From: UBA2239 sp050177075
GTDB taxonomy: Bacteria > Pseudomonadota > Gammaproteobacteria > Burkholderiales > UBA9220
Assembly (NCBI GenBank): GCA_050177075.1
Contig: JBFXHL010000016.1
Coordinates: 1-37,712, forward strand
Direction of reading: 5' to 3'
Length of the DNA stretch: 37,712 bases
Under the pieces are notes generated by a model that was not told where the DNA came from, did not search any database, and worked only from the letters and a program-made list of their open reading frames with translations. This document shows positions 1 through 7,884 of the stretch, piece by piece (positions within the stretch are counted from its first letter, which is position 1; the number at the start of each line of letters is the position of its first letter). The position numbers and the translations under genes were made by a program.

Positions 1-1027
1 GCTGGCGGTGGCGGTGCTACCTCTCCTGGGCATCGGCGGCCGCCAGCTGTATAAGGCTGAAACGCCGGGACCGATGAAGGACTCCCAATTAACGCCACGA
101 ATCACCGAAACGGCTAAGAACCTGTGGTTGGTGTATTTCGGCATCACCGTGGCCTGCATCCTGGCCCTCCGCTGGGCGGGGATGAGCTGGTTCGACGCGG
201 TGTGCCACGCCTTTTCCACCATGGGGTTGGGCGGCTTCTCCACCCATGACGCCAGTATCGGTTATTTTAATTCGCCCCTGATTGAATTTGTTCTGATCGT
301 CTTCATGCTGATCGCCGGCATGAATTTCGCCACGCACTTCCTCGCACTACGTGGCCGGAGCCTGAGGCCTTATTTTTCGGATCCGGAAGCCAAGGCCTTT
401 TTGCTGCTGGTGCTTGGAAGTTGTTTGGGTATCGGATTTTATTTATGGTGGATGGGCGCCTACGACAATTTCTGGACGGCTTTGCGGCACGCCAGTTTCA
501 ACTTGGTCTCTATTGCCACCGACTGTGGTTTCGCCAGTGTGGATTTTAACCAATGGCCGGTTTTTGCCCCCCTTTGGATGCTGTTCTTATCTTGTGTATC
601 GGTGAGTTCGGGTTCCACCGGCGGCGGCATCAAAATGATCCGCACGCTGCTGGTATTCAAACAGGGCTGGCGGGAGATGCTGCTGCTGATCCATCCCCGG
701 GCGGTGGTGCCGGTGAAAGTGGGTGACCACGCCATTGCCAACAAGGTGGTCTTCGCCGTGCAGGGATTCATCTTTCTCTACTTCTATAGCGTGCTGGCGC
801 TGACCTTCCTGCTGCTGCTGTCCGGCCTGGATTTTCTTTCCGCCTTCTCGGCGGTGATCGCCTGCATCAACAACGCCGGGCCGGGCCTCAACCAGGTGGG
901 GCCGGCCACCAACTACGGCGTGCTGAGCGACTTCCAGACATGGGTGCTGAGCTTCACCATGCTCCTCGGCCGTCTGGAATTGTTTACCCTGCTGGTCTTG
1001 TTCACCCCCGCCTTCTGGAGGAAGTGA
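1..1027 (+). CDS. trkH: TrkH-family potassium uptake protein, 5' end missing
   Basis: Membrane-embedded K+-translocating subunit of a Trk system, which normally works with the cytoplasmic regulator TrkA (not in this window). The frame is open from the first base, so the GTG at position 8 is an internal valine codon rather than the start. About 340 C-terminal residues of a family usually near 480 are present. Pore-loop signatures are visible: GLGGFSTHDAS in one repeat, ATDCGFAS in the next, then SSGSTGGGIKMIR and ACINNAGPGLNQVG. The end, LLGRLELFTLLVLFTPAFW, is the typical TrkH C-terminus. A TPR gene follows after one base. The family call is secure. TrkH versus the close paralogue TrkG/KtrB rests on the length and the C-terminal motif. 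Confidence 0.93.
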   Translation, partial: LAVAVLPLLGIGGRQLYKAETPGPMKDSQLTPRITETAKNLWLVYFGITVACILALRWAGMSWFDAVCHAFSTMGLGGFSTHDASIGYFNSPLIEFVLIVFMLIAGMNFATHFLALRGRSLRPYFSDPEAKAFLLLVLGSCLGIGFYLWWMGAYDNFWTALRHASFNLVSIATDCGFASVDFNQWPVFAPLWMLFLSCVSVSSGSTGGGIKMIRTLLVFKQGWREMLLLIHPRAVVPVKVGDHAIANKVVFAVQGFIFLYFYSVLALTFLLLLSGLDFLSAFSAVIACINNAGPGLNQVGPATNYGVLSDFQTWVLSFTMLLGRLELFTLLVLFTPAFWRK

Positions 1028-1028
1028 C

Positions 1029-1367
1029 ATGGAACCGACGGCGCTGATCGAGAATTTCGAAAAATTGTTGGCGACGGGGAAGGACGGCGCGCCACTGCGT
1101 TTCGGCCTGGGCAACGCTTATCTCGCGACGGGGCAGGCAGACAGGGCCGTGGAGCATTTGCAGCAGGCCGTGCGTTTCGACCCTGCCTATTCCGCTGCCT
1201 GGAAGCTGCTCGGCAAGGCCTTGACGGAAGCCGGTCAGCTGCCCCGGGCGGCAGAGGCCTACCAGCAAGGCATCGAAGTCGCCCGGCGCAAGGGCGATGT
1301 CCAGGCGCAGAAGGAAATGAGCGTTTTCCTCAAGCGCTTGAGCAAGGCCCGGGAAAACCCTAGCTGA
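1029..1367 (+). CDS. small tetratricopeptide-repeat protein
   Basis: A 112-residue soluble protein with no signal peptide or membrane segment. Residues about 18-95 contain two to three TPR units: LRFGLGNAYLATGQADRAVE, then AWKLLGKALTEAGQLPRAAE. Such repeats form a helical scaffold for protein-protein contacts; the partner cannot be read from the sequence. The ATG lies one base after the trkH stop, so it is probably co-transcribed and translationally coupled with trkH. The 3' end overlaps the convergent ferritin/VIT gene by 8 bases. No specific function can be assigned. Confidence 0.8.
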   Translation: MEPTALIENFEKLLATGKDGAPLRFGLGNAYLATGQADRAVEHLQQAVRFDPAYSAAWKLLGKALTEAGQLPRAAEAYQQGIEVARRKGDVQAQKEMSVFLKRLSKARENPS

Positions 1368-2394
1368 TCGCCACGCCCAAAACCTTGCCGATGAAGTAGG
1401 TGGCCGCTCCGGCCGCGCTGCCGATGGCCAGCATGCGCAGTCCGCCCAGCAGGGCATGGCGGCCGGTAAAAAGGCTGATGGCCGAACCGATGCCGAATAG
1501 CGCCAGGGCGGTGAGGGAAACGGCAGCCAGCAGCCCGCTCTGGCCCACGCTGAAAAAGAACGGCAGCAACGGCACGAGGGCGCCGGCGGAAAAAGCCGCG
1601 AAGGAAGACAGCGCAGCCTCCCAGGGGGAGCCCAACTCGTCCGGGTTGAGGCCGAGCTCCTCCCGGGCCAGGGTGTCGAGGGCCTTGTCGGGGTCGGCGA
1701 TGAGGCGGTCCGCCAGGTTTCTCGCCTCTTTCGCGTCCATGCCGCGGCCTTGAAAGATCAATGCCAGTTCCGCCGCCTCTTCGGCGGGATATTGCTCCAG
1801 TTCGTCGCGCTCCAGGCCGATTTGGTATTCATACATTTCCCGTTGGGAACGCACCGAAACGTATTCCCCAGCGGCCATGGAAAATGCCCCCGCCAGTAGG
1901 CCCGCCACCCCCGAGAGAAGGATCATGCCGCTGTCCGGGGCGGCGCCGGCAACGCCCAGGATCAAGCTGGCATTGGACACTAGGCCGTCGTTGGCGCCGA
2001 ACACGGCCGCGCGCAGGGAGCCGCCGCTGTTGATTGCCCGGTGCCGCTGATCCTCTTTGTCCATGGCGGCATCGCTGCCGTGGCCGGGGTCGGTTTTGCC
2101 GTAGAGGGACATGCCCCGCACCTTCATGGCGGCCAATACCGCCCGAAGCCGGCGCGGACCGAACCGCCTAACCAGCGCCGCCACCAGGCGAGCCCGCAGG
2201 TCGGGGTGGAAGCTTGTCGGGACGGCTATGCCCTTGGCGGCCATGGCTTGTTCCCAGATGCCCGCCTGGCGGTCAGCCGCCGCCGCCAGCTCCAGAAACA
2301 AGACTTGGCGCGGCGTCCCGCTTTCCGCGTCGGAGACCACGCGATACAAGTAGGCCGACTGCTTCTCCTCGGCCCAGCTTTCCAGTTCAATCAT
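1360..2394 (-). CDS. MbfA-like protein: ferritin-like domain fused to VIT1/CCC1 transporter
   Basis: A 344-residue two-part protein. Residues about 1-110 form a ferritin/rubrerythrin-like helical domain rich in Glu (AEEKQSAYLYRVV, then LFLELAAAADRQAGIW). The second part starts near residue 118 with the VIT1/CCC1 signature (HRA, GGSLRAAVFGANDGLVSN) and carries about five membrane segments (residues about 135-185 and 255-344). The loop between them, EEAAELALIFQGRGMDAKEA, is the usual metal-binding cytosolic region. Proteins of this layout (MbfA in alphaproteobacteria) export iron or manganese and protect against iron and peroxide. Direction and metal are inferred from the family. The second-helix ligand position has Gln where relatives often have His. 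The ATG at 2394 lies in a 75-base gap divergent from the diguanylate cyclase gene. Confidence 0.87.
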   Translation of the reverse strand: MIELESWAEEKQSAYLYRVVSDAESGTPRQVLFLELAAAADRQAGIWEQAMAAKGIAVPTSFHPDLRARLVAALVRRFGPRRLRAVLAAMKVRGMSLYGKTDPGHGSDAAMDKEDQRHRAINSGGSLRAAVFGANDGLVSNASLILGVAGAAPDSGMILLSGVAGLLAGAFSMAAGEYVSVRSQREMYEYQIGLERDELEQYPAEEAAELALIFQGRGMDAKEARNLADRLIADPDKALDTLAREELGLNPDELGSPWEAALSSFAAFSAGALVPLLPFFFSVGQSGLLAAVSLTALALFGIGSAISLFTGRHALLGGLRMLAIGSAAGAATYFIGKVLGVAIS

Positions 2395-2469
2395 CAGGGG
2401 AACCTCGATTCCAGGATTGAAATGGGCTCAGCATAACACCGGTTTATTCGGTGGAGAATTGAGCGCATA

Positions 2470-3507
2470 ATGCCGAATCACTTCCAGCGTTCTTCCCCCT
2501 TGGGGATAAACCGCGAGGCACCCTTGGCCACGATCGAATTGCTGAAACAAAACCTGCCGATCGAGCCCGATCTCCAAAGTTTTATCGGGTTGGTTCTGAC
2601 GACAGTGAAACAGCTCGGCGGGAACCCTTTTGCCGCGGCCCGGGCCATGCTCGGCATCGTGAAGGACTTGCGTGCCGCGGGAGCGGCCACCGGCTATCCC
2701 CTTCCCGCCCATGTGCGGCTGGAGGGGCAGGACGTGGTGGTGACCTGGGGGGAAAGCGGTCGGGGGGTTGTTTCTCGCCTGAAGGCCCCGCCAGGAGCCG
2801 AAGAGGCCCAACGCTTGCAGCAGCAGTTGCAGCAGTCCACGGAACTGGTCGACCCCGCCGTGCTTTTGCGCCGCAATTTGGAAATGGGGCGTTATCTCGA
2901 CGAAACCCGTCGGCGGACCGAACAGCAGCTGCACGAAATGCAGCGGGCCCTCGAGCAGCGCCAGGAAGAATTGTGGGCCAGCATCCGCCAGGCGGAGACG
3001 GACCCGCTGACCGGCCTCCTCAACCGCCGGGCCTTCGATGACCGGATCGAGCAGGCGTTTCGCCGCACCTTGCGGCAAAAGAACGAGAGCCTTTCCCTGG
3101 TTTTTCTCGACCTGGATTTTTTCAAGCAGATCAACGACGAATTCGGCCACCCCTTCGGCGACGCCTATCTCAACAAAATGGCCCACGCCATGCGGGATGT
3201 CATCCGGGCCGACGTGGACTTGGTCTTCCGTGTCGGCGGCGATGAATTCGCCATGCTGATTTTCGCCGATGCGAGCACGGCCTGTTCCCGGAGCATGCAA
3301 GTGCTGGCGGCCATGGACAATAAGGTCAGCGTGGGCATCACGTCCATTGCCTCGCGCATGAGGGGGGTGGATTTGGCCACCTTCATCCGCCGCGCGGACG
3401 AGGCGCTTTATGCCGCCAAGCGTGCGGGTCGCGGCCGTGTGGTGGTGGACGAGTGCTCCCGGTCCGATGGCTGCGACAGCTATTGCATGGCAGCCAACGA
3501 TCAATGA
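2470..3507 (+). CDS. diguanylate cyclase (GGDEF), first gene of a stressosome-like module
   Basis: Makes cyclic di-GMP from two GTP. The 345-residue protein has an unrecognised N-terminal region (about 1-115), a Glu/Gln-rich coiled coil (about 115-170) and a complete GGDEF domain (about 175-330). Visible hallmarks are DPLTGLLNRR, DLDFFKQINDEFGH, HPFGDAYL, the active site GGDEF at residues 256-260, and DEALYAAKRAGRGR. The canonical RxxD inhibitory site five residues before GGDEF reads ADVD, so product inhibition may be weak. No membrane segment or signal peptide is present, so it should be cytoplasmic. It ends in an ATGA overlap with the RsbT-RsbX fusion, which points to coupled translation and a shared pathway. 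The start is less certain because the Shine-Dalgarno-like GGTGGAG lies rather far upstream. Confidence 0.93.
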   Translation: MPNHFQRSSPLGINREAPLATIELLKQNLPIEPDLQSFIGLVLTTVKQLGGNPFAAARAMLGIVKDLRAAGAATGYPLPAHVRLEGQDVVVTWGESGRGVVSRLKAPPGAEEAQRLQQQLQQSTELVDPAVLLRRNLEMGRYLDETRRRTEQQLHEMQRALEQRQEELWASIRQAETDPLTGLLNRRAFDDRIEQAFRRTLRQKNESLSLVFLDLDFFKQINDEFGHPFGDAYLNKMAHAMRDVIRADVDLVFRVGGDEFAMLIFADASTACSRSMQVLAAMDNKVSVGITSIASRMRGVDLATFIRRADEALYAAKRAGRGRVVVDECSRSDGCDSYCMAANDQ

Positions 3508-4556
3508 TAGGAACGGTAGACAGCGTCAGGGACTGCAAGCTGTTTTACACCAATCCGGTCCAAGGGGAGAGCGCCATCATCCTGCTGCGCTCCAAGCTGA
3601 TGGCCGTGGCCCAGCGCTTGGGGTTTTCCGACCTGCAACGGGAGAACATGGCTCTGGTCATGGCGGAAATGGTGACCAACCAGCTCAAGCATGCCGATGG
3701 CCGGGGCATGATCCAGTTATGGCAGCAACCCGGTCCGGTGCTGGATATTTTTGCCCTGGATTTCGGTCCGGGCATCGCCGATCTTTCCCTGGCCCAGGAG
3801 GACGGCTTCTCCTCGGCGAACACCTTGGGCAAAGGCTTGGGCAGCATTCTGCGGCTGTCCGACGAAGCCCATGTCTACACCCAGGTGGATAAGCCGGGGT
3901 CCGAGAGCCGCTGGAGCGGTTGTGCCTTCCTGGCGCGCTTTCGTCGCCACGGCAAGCGCGCGGGCGGGGACAGGTCCGCCCCCCCCATGGAAATAGGACT
4001 CTTTAGCCGCTCCCTGGGGGACGACCGCTACAACGGTGACCGCATTTACATGCAGCAGCACGGTGAAACCCTGAGTTGGCTGCACCTCGACGGGCTGGGA
4101 CATGGGGAGCGCGCCCAGAAGAGCACCGCCAACCTGGCCTTGTTCCTTGAGGGGGATTGCCCCCCCCTCCAGGTGCTGAACAAGGTGGATAGGCAGCTCA
4201 TGACCAGCCGGGGCGCCGTGGGTCTGTCGGCAAAAATCTCTTTTGCCGATAAGACCCTGTCCATGGCCGGGGTGGGGGACATGCATGCCCACTTGGTCGT
4301 CGACGGCGAATTGCAGAGTTTTTCCTTCGCCCCCGGCATCCTCGGCAGGGAACACAAACAACCGGTCAGCACGACCACCAGTTTCAACAAACGTATTTTG
4401 GCCCTCACCGCCAGCGACGGCATTCGGCGCAACCGCGATTTTTCCAAGTTTGCCCCGCTATTCCATCATCATCCCCAGTTGATTGCCTACCTGCTGGGGA
4501 ATATCATGGGCAGGATTTCCGACGACCAATCCCTGTGCGTCGCCAGTTACGGCTGA
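3504..4556 (+). CDS. RsbT-RsbX fusion: switch kinase plus PP2C-like phosphatase
   Basis: A 350-residue partner-switching protein. Residues about 1-145 form a GHKL ATPase/kinase domain closely resembling RsbT: N-box with E55 and N59, DFGPGI from D86, and GKGLG at 109-113 preceded by EDGFSSANTLG. Residues about 160-350 resemble the RsbX/SpoIIE phosphatase fold: metal-binding DGLGHG at 196-201, RGAVGLSAKISF, AGVGDMHAHL and a late ASDG. In Bacillus, RsbT phosphorylates RsbR and RsbS and RsbX removes the phosphates; here both activities appear in one chain. I chose the ATG at 3504, whose ATGA overlaps the cyclase stop, over an upstream in-frame start at 3453 that would run 55 bases into the cyclase gene. 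The two STAS genes downstream are the obvious substrates. Family is secure; the exact phosphorylation chemistry is inferred. Confidence 0.85.
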   Translation: MIGTVDSVRDCKLFYTNPVQGESAIILLRSKLMAVAQRLGFSDLQRENMALVMAEMVTNQLKHADGRGMIQLWQQPGPVLDIFALDFGPGIADLSLAQEDGFSSANTLGKGLGSILRLSDEAHVYTQVDKPGSESRWSGCAFLARFRRHGKRAGGDRSAPPMEIGLFSRSLGDDRYNGDRIYMQQHGETLSWLHLDGLGHGERAQKSTANLALFLEGDCPPLQVLNKVDRQLMTSRGAVGLSAKISFADKTLSMAGVGDMHAHLVVDGELQSFSFAPGILGREHKQPVSTTTSFNKRILALTASDGIRRNRDFSKFAPLFHHHPQLIAYLLGNIMGRISDDQSLCVASYG

Positions 4557-4587
4557 CGCCTAACTGTTCCAGGAGGACAGGACAACC

Positions 4588-5484
4588 ATGGCGCAAAAAA
4601 CAACAAACCTGGGGACCCGCTTGCGGGATATTCTCAAGCTGCAGATCGGGAGCATTTCCGAAGCCATTGAGCGGGAGGGCCGCACCATTTTCGGCGGCAG
4701 CAACAACCTTCTCGCCAATGAGGAAGTTACCGATTTCTGTCTCGAGTTCCTGCAATTGCTGATGGCGCTGTTGGAGTCGCGGGACCCTACCGACGATACT
4801 ACTCCTCAGTTCCACGCCCTGGAGATGTTCTTCAACAACCTTTCAAAGCAGATTCTGGTACGCGGGGGGCGGGTGGAGGACTTGGTGCGCTTCAACCAGT
4901 TCATGCAGCGCACCCTGATCGAATCCCTGGAAAAGGAAGAACAAAGCAAGAGCGGCAAGCAAGCGGCCCAACAGGATTTCCAGGAGTTGAAGGAAATCCT
5001 GCTGTTCCTTTCCGGCACCTTCAACGAGCTGGATCTGGCGGTGTTTCAGGCCTACCTGGAGGAGAAGGAAAAGACCATTTACGCCCAGGAGGCCGAACTG
5101 CGGGAAACCGCCACGCCCATCACCCAGATTTGGGACGGGGTGCTGACCCTTCCCATTATCGGCACCCTGGATTCCAGCCGCACCATGCTGGTGATGGAGG
5201 CGCTGCTCAACCGTATTGCCCAGGATCGGGCCCAGGCGGTGGTGATGGACCTCACCGGCGTGAAGAACATCGATTCCCAGGTGTCCCACCACCTGATCCA
5301 GATGGTGCGGGCGGTGCAATTGATGGGCTCCGATGCCATTCTTACCGGTATCCGGCCGGAAATCGCCCGGGCCTTGACCAGCCTCAACATCGACCTGGGA
5401 GGGGTGACCACCCGCGCCAGTCTGTCGGACGGCCTTAAAGAGGCGTTCCGGCGCATGAATATTCAGGTATCGAGCCAAAACTGA
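4588..5484 (+). CDS. RsbR-like stressosome protein (N-terminal sensor plus STAS)
   Basis: A 298-residue cytoplasmic protein. The helical N-terminal half (about 1-165) resembles the RsbRD/RsbR non-haem sensory region and ends in a linker helix (YLEEKEKTIYAQEAELRE). A STAS domain fills about 180-290, starting with the family hallmark PIIGTLDSSRT and including VVMDLTGVKNIDSQV and ILTGIRPEIARAL. S230 in NIDSQ occupies the position of the phosphorylated Thr171 of Bacillus RsbRA. RsbR proteins form the shell of the stressosome together with RsbS and release the RsbT kinase when stimulated; that role is inferred from family and context. The start has a good AGGAGG-like site (CCAGGAGGAC) upstream. 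The RsbS-like gene follows after five bases. Confidence 0.87.
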   Translation: MAQKTTNLGTRLRDILKLQIGSISEAIEREGRTIFGGSNNLLANEEVTDFCLEFLQLLMALLESRDPTDDTTPQFHALEMFFNNLSKQILVRGGRVEDLVRFNQFMQRTLIESLEKEEQSKSGKQAAQQDFQELKEILLFLSGTFNELDLAVFQAYLEEKEKTIYAQEAELRETATPITQIWDGVLTLPIIGTLDSSRTMLVMEALLNRIAQDRAQAVVMDLTGVKNIDSQVSHHLIQMVRAVQLMGSDAILTGIRPEIARALTSLNIDLGGVTTRASLSDGLKEAFRRMNIQVSSQN

Positions 5485-5489
5485 CTGCC

Positions 5490-5825
5490 ATGAGCGCCGC
5501 GGGATTCCACCTGACCCCCCTCGGCCAGAGCAGCGCCCTCTTGGAGCCCTCCCGCAGCCTGGATATCAGCCGGGCGGAGGAATTGATCGAGGAGGTGGTG
5601 CGGCGCCTCCAGGCCCGGCGGGCGAATCTGGTTTATTACGATCTGTCGGACCTGGCGTTGATCGACGGCGTCTACTACGCCTGGCTCAACCGCCTGGCCG
5701 CTGCCTGCAAAGCGATCAACGTCCGCATGGTCTGCATCAGCATGCAGCCGACGGCGGCCTTCGCCCTGGCCGGAATGACCCTCCTGCCGCCCCAGTTCGA
5801 GACCGCCCTGGACCTGACCGGCTGA
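5490..5825 (+). CDS. RsbS-like single-domain STAS protein lacking the usual Ser
   Basis: A 111-residue protein that is one STAS domain: strand-turn-helix at LLEPSRSLDISRAEELIEEV, central strand ANLVYYDLSDLALID, then helix YYAWLNRLAAACKA and strand RMVCISM. Size, position after RsbR and the QPTAAFALAGMTLLPPQFETALDL tail region match RsbS, the stressosome core protein that holds the RsbT kinase. RsbS normally has a phosphorylated Ser at about residue 59 in an IDS motif. Here the motif is IDG, with Gly60 in that place, so the usual phospho-switch should be absent. Alternatives are an MlaB-like or SpoIIAA-like STAS protein. It ends the module; 94 bases separate it from the next gene. Confidence 0.75.
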   Translation: MSAAGFHLTPLGQSSALLEPSRSLDISRAEELIEEVVRRLQARRANLVYYDLSDLALIDGVYYAWLNRLAAACKAINVRMVCISMQPTAAFALAGMTLLPPQFETALDLTG

Positions 5826-5919
5826 ACCACCTTTATCTCGGTCGGGATTTTGCATACACTGCAAGCGGGTTTCGGCCTCCTTCTTCGATAACTATTATTT
5901 CCTTGCGACGAGATTCCCC

Positions 5920-6723
5920 ATGGGTTTGCTGGACGACCTGAAAAAAGAAGCGGAAGAACTCAAGCGCAAACAGCTTGAGGAAACACAGAACAAGATCCAA
6001 TCCCTGAATCAGAATTTTGTCCTGGTTCAAGGCAAGCTAACCCAGATTTATCGCTTCCTGCATGAACTGATCAACCAGTTGAACGTCGTCAAGCTGAAAG
6101 TCCCTCGCTCCTATTACATCGGGGGCTTCGGCCAGGTGGACGGGATGCGGCAGACCGATTATGCCGTTGCCACCAAGAATATCACCCTCGATAACCGTGA
6201 TTTCATCAAGGAAATTCACCTGCGCTTCAAGTGCGTGACCGATGAGGAGCTGAAGGTAACGAAAGAATCCGAGGCGGCCGTGGAACAGTTCCGCGACTAC
6301 TTGTGGCGCAACAACCTCAAATTCGATTGCCACGAAATCCGCAATCCGCGAGGGTATTTGGAGAAAGGGGAATTTACCCTGGCCAACAGCATCCTGGTCA
6401 ATTTCCTCGTCAGCGCCGATTTCGATCAGGCCAAAATCAAGATTGCGTCGCGCAACTTCGAAATGCTGGGGGTCAACGAGTTCACCTACGACGCGGAGGA
6501 AATCAACGAGGCGCTGCTGGACGAATTCGGCAAGTACCTGGTTGGCAAGCCCAATCGTTTCCGCTCGCTGGGCCGCGTCCAGGAGGCCATGCTGAAGGCC
6601 CGGACCGAGAAAAAGCCCGAGGCCCACCAGTATGTCGTGCATCCGGACGAAGCGGCGCCAGAACCTCAGCAGGGCACGAAGCTCTTCGGCGCCATCAAGT
6701 CGCTTTTCAGCAAGGATAAATAA
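5920..6723 (+). CDS. conserved-looking protein of unknown function upstream of pilU
   Basis: I do not recognise this 267-residue protein. It is soluble with no signal peptide. Residues about 1-55 are strongly helical and charged and look like a coiled coil (LLDDLKKEAEELKRKQLEE, then NKIQSLNQNFVLVQGKL). A compact alpha/beta middle follows (about 65-205) with YYIGGFGQVDG and ITLDNRDFIKEIHLRFKCV. The tail (about 215-267) is Lys/Pro-rich and ends in LFGAIKSLFSKDK, a possible amphipathic helix. The ATG at 5920 begins with MGLLDDLKKEAEEL. The gene ends three bases before the pilU start, so the two are very probably co-transcribed, and a role in pilus retraction or its control is a guess from context only. 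Confidence 0.75.
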   Translation: MGLLDDLKKEAEELKRKQLEETQNKIQSLNQNFVLVQGKLTQIYRFLHELINQLNVVKLKVPRSYYIGGFGQVDGMRQTDYAVATKNITLDNRDFIKEIHLRFKCVTDEELKVTKESEAAVEQFRDYLWRNNLKFDCHEIRNPRGYLEKGEFTLANSILVNFLVSADFDQAKIKIASRNFEMLGVNEFTYDAEEINEALLDEFGKYLVGKPNRFRSLGRVQEAMLKARTEKKPEAHQYVVHPDEAAPEPQQGTKLFGAIKSLFSKDK

Positions 6724-6726
6724 TCC

Positions 6727-7884
6727 ATGGATATTCTTCCCCTCTTGAAATTGATGGCGGAAAAGCGGGCGTCGGACCTGTTCTTTTCCTCCGGGACCCG
6801 CATCAACATCAAGATCGAAGGGGTTTGCCGGCCGATCAACATGCCCGAACTGGATCCCGAATCGTCCAAGCAAATTGCCTACGGGTTGATGAACGAAGCG
6901 CAGATCCAGGCTTTCGAGGCCACCAACGAGATGAACTTCGGCTACTCGGTGCCCAACGTGGGAAACTACCGGGTCAACGTATTCCGCCAGCGGGGGGCCG
7001 TGGCCATGGTCATCCGCTATATTCCCAGCGCCATTCCCCATATCGATGAGCTGGGGGTGCCGCCGGTGATGAAGGAGATGGCGAACGAGAAGCGTGGCCT
7101 GATCCTCATCGTCGGCGCCACCGGTTCGGGCAAGTCCACCACCCTGGCGGCCATGATCGACCACCGCAACAGCAGCAAGAGCGGCCACATCCTCACCATC
7201 GAGGACCCGATCGAATTCGTCTACCAACACAAGAAATCCGTGGTCAACCAGCGGGAGGTGGGCCTCGACACCCAGTCCTTCCACAACGCCCTGGTCAACG
7301 CCATGCGCGAGGCGCCGGACATGATCCTGATCGGCGAGATCCGCGACAAGGAATCCATGCAGCACGCCATGACCTATGCCCAGACCGGCCACCTGTGCCT
7401 GTCCACGCTGCACGCCAACAACAGCTACCACGCCATGAACCGCATCATCAACTTCTTCCCCCACGAGGCGCGGCCGAGCCTGCTACTGGACCTGTCCATC
7501 AGTCTCAAGTGCGTGGTGTCCCAGCGCCTGGTGCGGGGGGTGGACGGCAAGCGGGTGCCGGCGGTGGAAGTGCTGATGAACACCACCCACATCGCCGAGC
7601 TGATCAAGAACGGCAACGTGGACGAAATCAAGGAGGCCATGGAGAAAAGCCTCACTCCCGGCTCCCAGACCTTCGAGCAGTCCCTCTACAAGCTCTACAA
7701 GAGCGGCAGGATTTCCCTGGAGGAGGCGATGGCCAATGCCGACTCCGCCACCAACCTGTCCTGGCTGGTCAACAACGCCCCGCCGGTGGAGGAGGAAACC
7801 CTCAGCACCGAGGCGATCAAACAGGAAAGCGCCGACGATCTCAGTTCGTTCACCCTGAACCTGGGCGACCTGGATAAGATTTGA
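6727..7884 (+). CDS. pilU: type IV pilus retraction ATPase PilU
   Basis: A 385-residue hexameric cytoplasmic ATPase of the PilT/PilU branch. PilU assists PilT in depolymerising type IV pili for twitching, DNA uptake and surface sensing. Visible motifs are Walker A GATGSGKST at 130-138, Asp box LTIEDPIEFV at 157-166, Walker B-type LIGEIRD at 201-207 and the His box TGHLCLSTLHANN. The N-terminal opening (LLKLMAEKRASDLFFSSGT) and the acidic tail after about residue 345 fit PilU better than PilT. The only other motor-type gene expected, pilT, is not in the window. It is preceded by the unknown coiled-coil gene and overlaps the Slp-like gene through TTGA. Confidence 0.93.
   Translation: MDILPLLKLMAEKRASDLFFSSGTRINIKIEGVCRPINMPELDPESSKQIAYGLMNEAQIQAFEATNEMNFGYSVPNVGNYRVNVFRQRGAVAMVIRYIPSAIPHIDELGVPPVMKEMANEKRGLILIVGATGSGKSTTLAAMIDHRNSSKSGHILTIEDPIEFVYQHKKSVVNQREVGLDTQSFHNALVNAMREAPDMILIGEIRDKESMQHAMTYAQTGHLCLSTLHANNSYHAMNRIINFFPHEARPSLLLDLSISLKCVVSQRLVRGVDGKRVPAVEVLMNTTHIAELIKNGNVDEIKEAMEKSLTPGSQTFEQSLYKLYKSGRISLEEAMANADSATNLSWLVNNAPPVEEETLSTEAIKQESADDLSSFTLNLGDLDKI

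Noticed and set aside
2417..2449. TTGAAA near 2417 as the cyclase promoter
   Set aside because: No -10-like hexamer lies at 16-18 bases from it.
6037..7464. 475-codon minus-strand frame over the unknown gene and pilU
   Set aside because: Antisense shadow of pilU with no domain.
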